Positions 24,917 to 39,823 of a stretch of DNA of 64,000 bases are shown here, in pieces (within the stretch, counting starts at the first letter, position 1; every line of letters begins with the position of its first letter). Source of the DNA: Euprymna scolopes (lineage: Eukaryota > Mollusca > Cephalopoda > Sepiida > Sepiolidae); contig CM044511.1 in NCBI GenBank assembly GCA_024364805.1, forward strand, positions 1,809,962 to 1,873,961, in the 5' to 3' direction. Under the pieces are notes generated by a model. It searched no databases, was not told where the DNA came from, and saw nothing but the letters and a program-made list of their open reading frames with translations. The position numbers were made by a program, and so were the translations under genes.

Positions 24917-24921
<5 letters not shown>
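24858..24921. repeat. 33-bp tandem duplication with palindromic core
   Basis: A 33-base unit starting GTTAAAAATC occurs twice (24858 and 24891). Each unit contains CACTAGG-A-CCTAGTG, a 7-base inverted repeat around one A. The second unit runs into the tRNA-like head of the adjacent SINE. Confidence 0.9.
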
Positions 24922-27411
<2,490 letters not shown>

Positions 27412-29024
27412 TTTACACGGTGGTCACCACTTATTAAGGCCCGGAAGCCACCCAGGGATAAGGGTTATTGCAAGTACTGTACGTTAGTGTGGAGATTTGA
27501 TGAAGTGTTTACTTAAGGGGGCAGTTCATTAGGAATTTGTTAACCGTTGGACTTAAATACATCAACGTTGTAGTCCGGTGGGAAGCAGCAGACGGAACAG
27601 AGTTCTACAGGCGTGCAGTTCTAAGAAAGAAGCTTTGTTCATGGAATCTACGTTTTGATTTAGGCACAGATAAAGAGTGGGGGAATTTTTTCACAGTGGA
27701 TTCAGCTAGACGGTTGTTTTTCGTGAAAGATTGTCGAGGGGGGCCAGAGATTGGAGTTCAGACGAGCCCCTGCCATAGAAAGAACGATAAAACAAGGATA
27801 GGCTCGCAACGTCTCTTCTGTGGGAGAGAGGTTGCAAGGTAGAGAAAAGGGCATCCCCCACTAAGCCACGAAGTCTATTTTGTACTCTATCAAGGCAGAA
27901 TAGGCTGTTTTTAGCAGCTCCGGCCCAGATATGGCAGCAGTATTCAATCCTTGGACGTACTTGGCTTTTATACAGATAGGGAATTGCATCGGTAGTGAGC
28001 TATATTCTGGAGCGGTAGAAGAATCCCACCATTATTCCAGCGACATTGGCAACAGCCTCGATGTACGTGTTCCATTTTATATCAGGAGTAAAGGACAACA
28101 CCAGAAGCTTGTAATTCGATCATTTCAATTGATGCCAGATGGGGTTCAGAGCGTTGATGACGTAAAGATAGGAGTTTGGTTTTAGATGCATTAAAGGTAA
28201 CCAACCACGACTTCCCCCAATGAACCACGCGCTCGAGATCAGAGGAGATAGAGTCAGAGAGAACTTTGCCATTTACACTCTTTGATGTGTTGCCGTAGAT
28301 GGTCGTGTCATCGGCAGAGATGTCAACGAATGATTTAAGTATGTCTTTAGGGAGGTCATTGATGTAGATCAGGAAGAGAGTTGGGCCCAGGATTGACCCT
28401 TGAGGGACTCCAGCATTAATACTGCAGGCCTCTGATTTTTGTCCATCGATCACTACTCTTATGATCATATGGGAGAGAAATGATTTAATGATTGAGAACA
28501 CATTTCCAGTTATACCGTAGCTGGAAATATTGTGAAGTAAGTCCTTATGCCATCCCTTGTCGAAGGCCTTTGATATGTCAAGAGCAATTGTCCTAGAAAT
28601 GAAGCCTTTGTCAAGAGATTCACTAATCCTGTGAGATATAACCGTTAGCACATCTGCGGTAGATCTTGCAGAACGGAAACCATATTGAGTGTCACTAAGA
28701 AGATTGTTTCTGCTGAGGTGGTTTACTATTTCTCTATTTAATATGGATTCCAGCAACTTACTCATAACACACAGGAGACTTATTAGTCTGTACTGAGAGG
28801 GAGATGACTTATCACCTGAATTCTTAAATACAGGCCATACTGATGAAGTTTTCCAGGGAGTCGGAAAGCACTTCTCCTTAAGGCAACGCTTAAACAGTTT
28901 TATAAGTATGGGGGCAAGTTCTGGTTGAAACTTTTTTAACACTATAATTTGGATGCCATCAGAGCCAGTTGCTTTACTGGACAAGGTTCTTGATTAGCTT
29001 TGCGACCTCATGCACAGATATTTG
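27412..29024 (-). mobile_element. LINE-A copy 4: 5'-truncated, inactive
   Basis: Minus strand. The 5' break falls just before the reverse transcriptase (KISVHEV-KLIKNL near 29010). A 300-codon frame (28984-28082) holds KLFKRCLKEKCFPTPWK, QYRLISLLCVMSKLLESI, LDISKAFDKGWHKD, GVPQGSILGPTLFLIYINDLP and SADDTTIYGN. The aromatic residue of the catalytic box is Ser, but both Asp remain. A frame break near 28100 and others follow through the C-terminal region (27540-28080). The 3' UTR signature GGCCTTAATAAGTGGTGACC ends at 27419 with only a short A tail. No target-site duplication found by eye. Confidence 0.9.
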
Positions 29025-30342
29025 ACTCTAAAGGGAGAGAAAAAGCGAAAGAGAAAATGGGGACAGATCAGAGACAAAGAAGAAAATGACTATTTCTCTG
29101 AGAGACACTTGACAAAGAATCGATCTTTAAACTTCTTGGTCTTGATTTCCCATCCCATCCATCATGAAGTTCATACATTATATCCATTTAGCTTTATGCT
29201 TCTTTTAAATTCTTATTCACTATACGTTTTAAAGTCTCTTTCTCAACTAAGGCGCAAAAAGAGTGTTTCGAAGAGATTTAACTCTGGTTAATATTTTATT
29301 TTTAACCAGTCATGAGTAAAGAAAGGCGGATAACTGTTAGCCATATCGCTAATTTAATAATTCATATTTTTTTCGGTTTGCATTAGTGAAAACTTCGGGA
29401 AAATTTTTGACTTGCCATTTTTGACCCTTTTTTCTTTCGGTGATTTTCACACATGTTATCAAATGTTAATAAATTATTGAGCTGTAATTAGAGATTATGT
29501 GTTTGAAGCTTACGTTTTATTTTCTTAATGTAATTTGATGAATGGTGCTGGTTATCGTAATAAACTAATACAATCTTGTATCGCATTTCATTTGGTGTTT
29601 TTTTGTAGCTGTAGAGGCTAATATGATTACTTATGGGCGCCTTTCTTACTTTATCGTCTTTAATGATGGCTTATACAAAACAAACATATTCTTTTAATGG
29701 AAAAACAGGACATATTCATATACACTTCATAATTGCTTCATCAGGAATACAGAGGTAGGTAAAATGTAATATTTAAATGTAATGTAAAATAGAGCTATTC
29801 TAAATATGACCTCTCCAGGTAAAGAGAAAACATATTTTCTAAATCTAGTAGTGTTTCTCCATCACTTATCCTAGTCAGAAAATTAGAAGTGCAGTACCAG
29901 GACAGATAGTACATTTATTCTTGGACAAACAATTCTTCAGTCGACTAGTCTATATGAGTCTATTACGCCACTCAAAGCACAGTATGGTTATCCTAAATTT
30001 AGAATGGCGAACTTAACCGTTTGATCCAACATAAGTGACTTTAACTCTTTTCGTATACACTCTATGGTACTGACAAGAAGTATTGCATAGTCTTCCCAAA
30101 ATTGCAAATTTAGATCAAAACAAGTAATTTTTATGCGCATAACGAAAAAATATTTGAAAATTCTGAATTCGATGAGCAAAGTTCTAAAAAATGGCCGCTA
30201 ACCATGAATGCATAGAAGTGAAAACTTAATAAAATATTTTAGCAATATCGAACTGGTGTTTCGAAATTGAAAAGTTTAATTTTTTATATGGGTTTAATTT
30301 GAAAAAGAAGCATTTAGGTAAAATGTAAAAAAAACAATTAAA
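29025..30342. other. No recognisable gene
   Basis: Purine-rich at 29031-29100, otherwise unique AT-rich sequence without coding or element motifs. Confidence 0.55.
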
Positions 30343-30351
30343 GAATTATAT

Positions 30352-30395
<44 letters not shown>

Positions 30396-30443
30396 ATATG
30401 TTGCATAGGAGACCATATTAGAGAGAGAGAGAGAGAGAGAGAG
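30343..30443. repeat. Interrupted (TA)n and (GA)n microsatellites
   Basis: TA alternation at 30349-30400 followed by (AG)n at 30419-30444. Confidence 0.9.
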
Positions 30444-31379
30444 ACGGGCGGACGGAGGCATTCATATTGATGAGGGGAAGATACATTATACAGATATTAC
30501 AGAGGGAGAGAGAAGACATTTACACCTTTTACACTTCTGTGGATGTTCCTTCTTGTTACATATATTAGAGTAGAGAGAGATTGATCAGTTCTTTAACACC
30601 GGAGGGGACAATCATTACTTAGATAGGTAGGGGGAAACATTTCTCAGTTGGAGAGGGGGATCACTACTTAGATGAGTTATGCACACATTCATTATAAAGA
30701 TGAGTGGGAACAATGTTCATATAAATGATTTCACAGTGCCTTCAATTTCGTAGAAAGGCGACACGAAGACGGCAGTTACAAAACTATGAGATGTTCTTTT
30801 ATTCCATTTGACCGCTCAAAATGATGATCACATCCCTGAATTCAAAGTGGTTTCTACGTGTTTAAAACTTTTCCGCTCGCTTCTAAAGGGGGGGCTCCTC
30901 TGATTTGATCCGGATTCGATTCTCTCTGTCCCTTAATCCCACTAGAACTAGCAAACTATATGGAGCATCTGCATTTCTGCTATGACGTCATGTATAACCT
31001 TCACCGTGACGCACTCACGTGGCCTAAACATACGTGGTTCTCACATGTTCCCAACCCAACTCTGTCGACAAATAATTCTCACTCATCTATTTTTCGACCT
31101 AACCTATTTTTCAGCAGATTAAAATCGCATTGTTATTTATTTTATCTGACCTTATTTTAATTAAATTTTCATAGAAAGAATTGAACAATAAAAAATCCTT
31201 TTCCAATAAAACTATTTCATGTGAAACTAGACAATGCGAAATTCCATTCTGAATCTATTTCTGAAACTTGTTTACAAATTTAGAATCTCAGTCTATCTAA
31301 TGTTTTTCTTACATACAAAAAAGGGGCGTTGTCTTGTAACACACCCACACGCACCCACCCACACACCCCATATATATAT

Positions 31380-31416
<37 letters not shown>

Positions 31417-31917
31417 TATGTGTGTGTGTGTGTTGAATATGAAAACTAGTGGCTACAAATATGCATATATGTTTCAGTGACCACCCAGCAAGGAAAAATA
31501 ACATCATCAAGCAAAGAATACCCCCGAAAGTAACAGGCAAATACATTAACTTTTTATATTAAAACTTATCTATAGGATTATATCATTGCCAAGGGTAAAA
31601 GGGGTAACCAGATAAAATAAGTGATCCCATTATACAAATTGATGTGGGATCTCCCGAAATAATTTTATAGTTGTGCTTTTTTAGTTAGCATTAAAACATC
31701 CGTCTCTACTTTTAGTGGTTATTTAAGGGATATTGATTTTAGAAGGATAACTCTTATACCAGTGCAAAAACTATTATTAACGGTTTTTTTTTTACATTTA
31801 AATTGATTATATACGTTTTTAATATTTAAGTTGAGAAAAAATCATACCTATATAAACATAAACGCAAACACACACCCACACCCACACACATACACACGCG
31901 CACACAAACACGCATGC

Positions 31918-31989
<72 letters not shown>

Positions 31990-32725
31990 CTAGTTAAATA
32001 CGACATATTTTCTTTTTTCTGAGCTTTCATTGTAAAGTTACCATTAGCCAGGCAATCTTTTCGTTTCAGCAGGCGAGTTGTACGGAACAAAACCAGTCAT
32101 TTAATCGACCATATTTTTTTCTATTCTGTACATTATATACAAGTACTATTCAATATGCACATTCATCGGTTAAGATTATTAATCTCTTTCTTTATTCATT
32201 AGATTAGTCGTGTTTAAAATACATAATACACGTTTCAAATATAACATTATATTTAAAACAGGTGATTTAACGCTTAAAATAAATAAATATATTACGAGAT
32301 GATTAATTAACGATTACAATAAGTAGGAAATAAAGTATCAATGAGATGGTTAATTTACAATTAAAAAAAACGAATTAAAAATTAAAAAGTGGTTTTCAGT
32401 TAACTATATGCTCATTTTACTCGGTTTAGAATATGTATGCCGTTTTTTCATAAGATACTTATGATGGCATCTAACGCTTTACTTTACTTTAGTGATTTAT
32501 TACGGATTACATGGTTCAGAAAGTTACGTTTTGTATATATACAATGCATTATTTTATTTATATTACCCGACTACGAAGATATAAATCGTTTAACTCATTA
32601 TGCTAATTACATTAAAAACACGTGATAAACGTTTATAAGCAATAAAATAAAATGAAATGATTAATTTATGATTGAAATAAGTAAAAACAATCAGTTAAAA
32701 AATTTCGATGAGATGTTAAAAAATT

Positions 32726-32777
<52 letters not shown>

Positions 32778-33329
32778 AAGATAAAAATAAGAAAATAAGG
32801 TAACGTCGAATAAAGTACTATGCATAATTTACATTTAAATCAATCTGGTAAGGAGTATATACATCTTTCTACCTATTACACTACCAATGTTTAAACTAAT
32901 AGAATCCATGTTTTAAATGAATAGATTTTAGATGCGATAAATAATTAAAAATTAAACTAGGTATTGAATAACTTTACATCTAATGTACTCTTTTACTCAA
33001 TATAGAAATATATTAGTGACTTTCATTTAAATGAACAACTTACTTTTACTCTAGTGGTATTTTCGATATTATTTTCGAAAGGTAAGGTATTACAGTTACA
33101 ATACATTATTATATTTATATTATCCGTTTTTTAACTTCATTAGTGTTTTATAATTTCTTTAGTGTGTGGATTTGAAAATGTTTACAAGAGATAGCTGTTT
33201 CTTGTTTGATATTTAAAAGTTCATCCCGATCTTTAAATTTTCATGGAAGCATAGAAACACGGTGCCTGTAATGAAAGCCTTACATAAGCTATTTTTTTAT
33301 TATTTTCGATTCCAACCTAGGTGTTTTGT
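30444..33329. other. 2.9 kb without a gene; several microsatellites
   Basis: CA/TA/TG compound tract at 31341-31433, CA plus (TA)n at 31867-31986, (TA)n at 32730-32776. The AT-rich stretch 32220-33130 repeats short phrases (for example TTTATATTACCCG near 32558 and TTTATATTATCCG near 33113), suggesting old internal duplication. No coding signal. Confidence 0.55.
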
Positions 33330-33862
33330 TCTCCTTAATATATTTCCAGTAGTATATTGATAAAGGAGTATCTTTCTCATATCTTTCATTGATCATAGAG
33401 CATTTATGTCCATAAAATCTCTCCTAAAATGATAATGTCGTACATACTAATAAAACTATTCTTCATTTCGGTTTTCCTCTGGGAATATTTTTGCTTGGTA
33501 TAGTACTGAAGGTGTTAAGCATATATTTAAGGGGCAAGTATTAGGTATTTGCCTGTTAAAGGTTTTAATATCTTTAGAATAATACCCATTAACTTTAGAA
33601 TCATTTACACTAGTTGCTTAGCTGTTTTAATTTTTTAGTAGGCTATGATTATGTTTTATATAATACTTTCCAAATTATCGCAACAACTATAGCTTAATTT
33701 TAAGGTATTTCTATTAAATATTCCATGAAGTATATTTCCTGATGGCAAGTGCATTTCTACAAGTTGTAAAAACGTTTTACCATGTTTCGTTTTTAGCGAG
33801 CTATTAAATGGAGTTGAGGACCAAATAACTTTTCTATTTCTTTTTTTATCTGCTATTATTAG

Positions 33863-33916
<54 letters not shown>

Positions 33917-34735
33917 TATTATTATTATTATTATTATTATTATTTTTATTATTGCAATCACTATTATTATTATGCTTATATGTAATATTAACGTTTATAT
34001 ATCCGCTATTTTAGTGCTAAGTTATATATATTGTTTATAATTATTAAATGCTGCTTCATTTGATGAGTTATTATTAATTTTGCTTTCTCCCGAAACTTGA
34101 ATGTGTTTTATAATAGCACGCGGGTGGTTAGATTGGGGATTAATGTAGATGGGATTGGTATTTTCTTTCATATATGGTTTAAAAGCATCATTTTGTAAAT
34201 CGAAACTTACATCTAGAAAGTTGACTTGTTTTAAGTTACTCTTTATCTCAACTTTGAGACCAAAAATCCTAACTTTTTTATGAATCATTTTTCTAATTTT
34301 ATCAGATTTTACATTAGTAGCATTTTCTACAAACATTAGTCCATCGTCTCGATATAATCCTATGATCCCTACTTCAATATAATTATTATCTCTTGAGGTA
34401 TAACATATATGTAGATACCTAAAAACTCCATTACTTCAGCTGGGTCAGGCGAGCCCATTGAGACGCCGAAATAAATGTGTCTCGCATTTGTTATCCATTG
34501 TTCAGTATTACAAACTAAAACCGTAGTTCGGCACTTAGATATAATTTCAATAACCTCATCAGATATATTTGTATTGTTCTTTTTCTCAGTGTGATTCGAA
34601 CTCACACTGGGGAAGATCGAAGGCTCGGTCGAAAATATCTGCTTTGAAGAAAACATTCTTGCTTTTTTCCAAAGACTTTTCGTATTCCTACACATCAACA
34701 CTCAGGAAATAAATACATAAAAGATATAAACATTT
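33330..34735 (-). mobile_element. Penelope-like retroelement relic (RT plus GIY-YIG remnant)
   Basis: Minus strand. Frames at 34701-34369 and 34336-34022 carry reverse-transcriptase family blocks: IYFGVSMGSPDPAEVMEFLG near 34460 and QVNFLDVSFDL...KPYMKENTNPIYIN near 34220-34130. They are followed by a SNHPRAIIKHI block typical of a large invertebrate retroelement family. A further block (KVIWSSTPFNSS, FNRNTLKLSYSCC; 33830-33665) precedes a Cys-containing CPLNICLTPSVLYQAK stretch (about 33540), which resembles the start of a GIY-YIG endonuclease. Reverse transcriptase followed by GIY-YIG is the Penelope-like order. The element is broken in several places and is interrupted by a trinucleotide repeat at 33868-33953. 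I am confident of the retroelement, less so of the clade. Confidence 0.7.
33868..33953. repeat. (TAA)n next to (TTA)n: palindromic trinucleotide repeat
   Basis: About 15 TAA/ATA-phase units are followed directly by about 10 TTA units, so the two halves are complementary and could fold as one hairpin. It sits inside the Penelope-like relic. Confidence 0.9.
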
Positions 34736-34776
34736 ATCTATGTTTCGTATTGATTCTTTTGTTCATACAAATTTAA

Positions 34777-34782
<6 letters not shown>

Positions 34783-34869
<87 letters not shown>
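34783..34869. repeat. (TA)n microsatellite
   Basis: 87 bases of pure TA alternation beside a tRNA-like fragment. Confidence 0.98.
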
Positions 34870-34871
<2 letters not shown>

Positions 34872-34995
34872 AGTGGATTTGGTCCTTGCAGGGTTGGCTT
34901 CCTTGCCGGGTTCGAATCTCCCGTCGGACGAAAATTCTGACACATTGCACTGATGATTCGCGAGAGTCTGAAACACTAGTGCCTGTAGGTATTAT
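34870..34995 (+). repeat. SINE-like fragment with B box and hairpin
   Basis: GCCGGGTTCGAATCTCCC (34906-34922) is a strong RNA polymerase III B-box match; no A box is visible because the upstream side is (TA)n. It is followed by CGGACGAAAATTCTGACAC and a perfect 5-bp hairpin, GATTC-GCGA-GAGTC (34955-34968), with a GNRA loop, then TGAAACACTAGTG. The order B box, CTCC, GACGAA, GAAAC parallels the 3' half of the SINE at 24917-25227, suggesting a related family. Confidence 0.45.
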
Positions 34996-35984
34996 ATATA
35001 TATTTTTGTTTTCTTTGTCAATGTGTGTGCAGGAAATATCTACTAAATTTTATTTTGAAATTTAGTCCACAAAGTTTAAATTTTATATATTGGGATATTG
35101 CATTTATATCACGCATTCGATTTTGTTTTTATCTTGCACTATAACAGCTTAGATTGACACAGCTAAATCGAATATGTTCTGAGCCCGCATAGATATACAT
35201 GTTAATTGTGAATTCGATTAATGTTTTTAACCATTTTTCTCAACCTAAAGATTGTTCAGATGGTATCAGCGAAGATAGATACAGTAAACGATGACTATAT
35301 ATGGAACACTGAACAGTCTGATGTGGATCCTCGTTGATGGCACGCAAGTTTGGGCATCTATCTGTTTTGGTTTCGTTTTTCAAGCGATGGCATGTATTTT
35401 TTTTATTTTGAAGTAACCTCTATATATTGGGTTTATCGTATAAATGTATAAAAATAGTTCTATTTTAGAAATGTGTCCCTTGATGTAACTACGTTCGACT
35501 AAGCTTACAAGGAAAGTATCCCTACTGCATTGCAGAGATACAATAAATGACGCAAGGCTATTCACTTTTATAAGTTTCCCCATTTTACTGCAAGCTTTAA
35601 AACTTCCCTGTCGCTTTCCTGCTTCAATTACTTTACTTACATGTATCAGTGGAAATCTAATGCGAATAAAATGCTTGTTATAGAACTCCTTAGAGAATGT
35701 ATATGTAGTTTTATCCCAAATAATAGTTCCTTACATCCAGAGAACACTTGATTTTATGGTGCCAATATGGGGCTATATAATTTATAAGAGTAAAAATGAA
35801 AAGTTTAAGTATAAAATGCCCATGTGGCAGTTAACATATCCTGCAACTCACAGATCCACCAACACTTGGTTCTTTTTTCATACATTAAGTTTATCATAAA
35901 CTCATTATTCTCTTGTTGACATAAAATATTGACTCTGCTGATTTACTATTTTTGTCGTTATTAAGAATCGTTTATGGAGGTTCT
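34996..35984. other. No recognisable gene
   Basis: Unique AT-rich sequence; no supported feature. Confidence 0.55.
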
Positions 35985-36170
35985 AATGGCAGACATTCCT
36001 CCGACATATTACCTAAAATAATTCTTAATAGAACATCGTGGTTACTTATAGAAGGGACAATGTGAACATTTCCGACGTCTCTAAGAGAAAGTGTTGGTAT
36101 GGAATGACCTAAATTCGAACAACAAGATAGTTAGACTTTATCGTTTAAAACTGAGCCACCGCTGCTGGTT
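35985..36170 (-). repeat. tRNA-derived SINE, first of two adjacent copies
   Basis: On the minus strand GGTGGCTCAGTTT (36148-36160, A-box-like) and GTTGTTCGAATTT (36111-36123, B-box-like) lie at tRNA spacing. They are followed by a tail (CTTTCTCTTAGAGACGTC, TTCACATTGTCCC) that aligns with the tail of the copy at 36235-36425. Confidence 0.55.
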
Positions 36171-36234
36171 CTTTATTGTTGTTGTTGCTGTTGTTGCGCA
36201 TCTTCTGTTTCGTACGAATCAGATGATTTTTTTA
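36171..36234. repeat. (TTG)n-rich spacer
   Basis: TTGTTGTTGTTGCTGTTGTTG at about 36176-36196 separates the two SINE copies. Confidence 0.8.
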
Positions 36235-36425
36235 ATTATTGCCTCCTGATACATTTCAGTTAAAATTAATTCTAGAAAATTTCTGGATACTTCCAGAAGA
36301 ACAACGTGAAGATTGCCGAATTCACTAAGTGAAAGCATTTCTCCATGGAAGGAACTGGATTCTTACTCGTCACACTCACGTTGCAAGCCTTTGCCATTAA
36401 CCATTGAACCTCCTCCCTTACTCCA
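36235..36425 (-). repeat. tRNA-derived SINE, second adjacent copy
   Basis: Minus strand GGTTCAATGGTTAATGGC (36392-36409) is A-box-like. The B box is decayed (CGAGTAAGAATCC at 36358-36370). The tail CTTTCACTTAGTGAATTC then TCTTCACGTTGTTC aligns with the neighbouring copy in the same orientation. Period between the copies is about 250 bases. Confidence 0.5.
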
Positions 36426-36837
36426 AAGATAGAGACTATCACGCTCCGCAAAGAAAAAAGGTTCACTGGGTTTATAGGATTAGAAAAAAGTAAAAAAAAT
36501 AAATCTATCATTTTTTTCCGATCTCCAAACGCAATCCAATATTATTCAAACTAAATGTGTAAGATTAGGCCACATTTTTGCTCAGGACAGGCTGACCCCT
36601 GGGCCATATTACGCTTTTAACTATTCCTTTTTCGATGATTGCATTCCTCGCTTTCAGGTGAAAATAAAAAAGGTACTCTACTTGATTTGATAGAAAAAAT
36701 CATTACAATCATCTGCGCCGAATTTTGTTCGTTTCCACTTGAGTATTGGGCATTAATGCTACATCACACACCACATGGTCTTGTCTAGAATCGAACTTAA
36801 CATAAGACCCGAGCCTCTAACCTGCTGTTCAGATTTT

Positions 36838-36924
<87 letters not shown>

Positions 36925-38087
36925 ACACTTTGTGTGTGTGTGCGAGATCGTTCTCTATAGACTTCTAAATAGTTAGGTCGAGTTTTATAGAATTTCCCAC
37001 AAATGCCCTTTATATATGTGACAATGTTCTTAGAGAGGTTTTGTATCGAAATGTCTTCGATAACTATCAGTAATTGAAATAGTCCGATGAAAGAAAAAAC
37101 AGACGATTTTAGCAAATGATAACATCTTATACACCCTCACATTACGAGTGCATTTGAGAAGGTGTATTCTCACACAAGTCGAAAAGCCCGGTATATAAAA
37201 TCAATAGTATTCCTTTTATATGACCGGGGCGCGTTCAAAATGACCATTTCTGTTTAGACTACAATTAAACCATGAGACTCGCTAACTTTTTATGGTAAGA
37301 TGGAAATACTTTTTTTTTATATATGAATGCATATATTTTTTTAAAAATCGAATGCATCGATTTACTCACCCAGATTATCCAAGAAATCAACCACTTATTT
37401 TCAACGTATTTATATAAACATTTAGCATTTTATTTGGTTTACTTACAAAAACTTTTATTACATAAAACATTGACAATATTCCTTAGTAGATTATACATAC
37501 ACTCTTTCTACATAAACATTGGACGCTCTATTTGTTTATTTTACAAAGCATGTACAGTAGAAAACATTGACGCTACTTGACAATGTTCCTTGGCAAATTA
37601 TACATAGTAGTTTATTATATAAATGTTGACCATTATTTGCTTATTTATATTTTATAAAGTTCCTTGCTTTATGCTTAACAGTAGCAGACGATATCATCAA
37701 CGAGAGTGCTCAACCTTATAATCAGGGATATTTATACTCATCTACAAAGTATTTAACTATATCCTAGCTCTTTAGAAAAATCGCAAGCCAAGAATCAAAC
37801 CAAAAACTGTAACGAGGTCATTGCAATATGTTTAGATACATTTCAACCACTTTGACCCACACGTTGCTTGACTCTTAAAAATCCAATTCGGCATATTTTT
37901 TAATGCAAATGGCATGTATTCATTTAGCTTCTGTCAAAATAACGTATTTTATTACCTTTCAAATCTCTTTCCGAACACACATGTATTTTACACTGATCTA
38001 CGATATAATATATGCTTTTTAAAATTCTCTCTCCCCGCCAGCAAACGGTGGGATTAGTCTCATTCTCTCGCTATTTTCTTCACACGT

Positions 38088-38148
<61 letters not shown>

Positions 38149-39440
38149 ATATGCTTTTCTAAAATGCCCAACAAAATGTATAAAATGAATAAACATTAGA
38201 GTATGAACTCATTTTAAAACGAGACATTACTCGATAGACACACTCGCTAAAAAAAGGAAAACCGTCTTCCTTAGATAACATATACACACCCCTCAATTAT
38301 CAAAAATACCCCTTTGATTTTAAAAATAAATTGATAATAAAACTCAAGTTGTGTATGTTTGACATACAACGGTTGTCGACTGAAATGAGTCTCTCGGATT
38401 CTGGGGGCATTAATCCATACATCGTTTGGATATTTATTAATTGATGTCTAATATATATTTTTATAATTCTACAAAGATCAGAAGTATCGGAATATTTATG
38501 AATGATATATGTGTCTCCTTTGCACTGAACCGTAAATAAATACATAAAAGCTTACGTAAGCTTCGAAGATGGATAATTCAAACTCTGCCGATCTGGTTAT
38601 GAAAGGCTTGGTTTCAAGCTCAATGTAAATAAGTTCTTGAGGAACTTTTCCCTTAAATACATTAGGTTTTATCCAATTTAACTCAGGGTGTTGTCTTACT
38701 TGACCCTTATGAACACCCATCTTTGAGTAGTCAATGAGCCTTGGTTAGCAGTTATAAAAATGACTGATAAAGACAAAGATTATACACAGATCTGAAACCT
38801 GTTTAGGCCACTGAGCTAATTTCGTGAATTAAAAGTTTAATTATGAATGTCTGAAAGGAGAACTGATCAGTTTGGCTAAATATCAGCGATTGATTTTTAA
38901 TAAATGTGGTTTCTTCTGACAATAAGATTTTATTTTTAGAACTGTAAACGTTTTTTTGTGTATTATTTCAACTTTGGTTACAAAACAAAACTGCCTTACG
39001 AAAAATAATAAAATCATAACATAAAGAAAAGAAATGATAATTTTTCATGATATTATTAAAGAATTGTTGTGTGAAAAAATCCAGAACAATTATTTGAAAC
39101 AAAAAACGAATAGGGTGTGTTTTTCCTTTATTATATAGGAAGCAATAAAATTGAATTAGTATTTAGCGTCAGCCATTTATTTTGGATGTGATTATCTCAA
39201 GTTTTACAAACACAGAATGGAATGTGTAGAGTGTAATGCAACGATAGTATCTCTAAACTGAATAACAATCTTTTTATAATAGCGATTTTGTGTGAGTTAA
39301 TGAAACTTTGTTGCACACAGTCACTGAAATTTTCGTTGATAAGCATCAACCAGCGGCTTGTAATTAATATGACCAGCACAACTACACTGAAATGCAACTC
39401 GGATCATTGTAGTCAGGTAGTCAGATATATATATATATAT
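36426..39440. other. 3 kb without a recognisable gene
   Basis: Microsatellites (TA)n at 36839-36922 and 38090-38146. The 37330-37700 stretch repeats short phrases around CATTGAC and TTTATATAAA. No coding or element motif recognised. TA alternation begins again at 39426, at the gap edge. Confidence 0.55.
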
Positions 39441-39823
39441 NNNNNNNNNNNNNNNNNNNNNNNNNNNNNNNNNNNNNNNNNNNNNNNNNNNNNNNNNNNN
39501 NNNNNNNNNNNNNNNNNNNNNNNNNNNNNNNNNNNNNNNNNNNNNNNNNNNNNNNNNNNNNNNNNNNNNNNNNNNNNNNNNNNNNNNNNNNNNNNNNNNN
39601 NNNNNNNNNNNNNNNNNNNNNNNNNNNNNNNNNNNNNNNNNNNNNNNNNNNNNNNNNNNNNNNNNNNNNNNNNNNNNNNNNNNNNNNNNNNNNNNNNNNN
39701 NNNNNNNNNNNNNNNNNNNNNNNNNNNNNNNNNNNNNNNNNNNNNNNNNNNNNNNNNNNNNNNNNNNNNNNNNNNNNNNNNNNNNNNNNNNNNNNNNNNN
39801 NNNNNNNNNNNNNNNNNNNNNNN
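39441..39823. other. Assembly gap (383 N)
   Basis: Unresolved bases between a (TA)n tract and the 3' part of LINE-A copy 5. It hides that element's 3' terminus. Confidence 0.99.

Noticed and set aside
34940-34990. Hammerhead ribozyme around CTGATGATTCGCGAGAGTCTGA
   Set aside because: The hairpin uses the GA of the would-be core and leaves extra unpaired bases before GAAA; it is better described as a simple GNRA hairpin.
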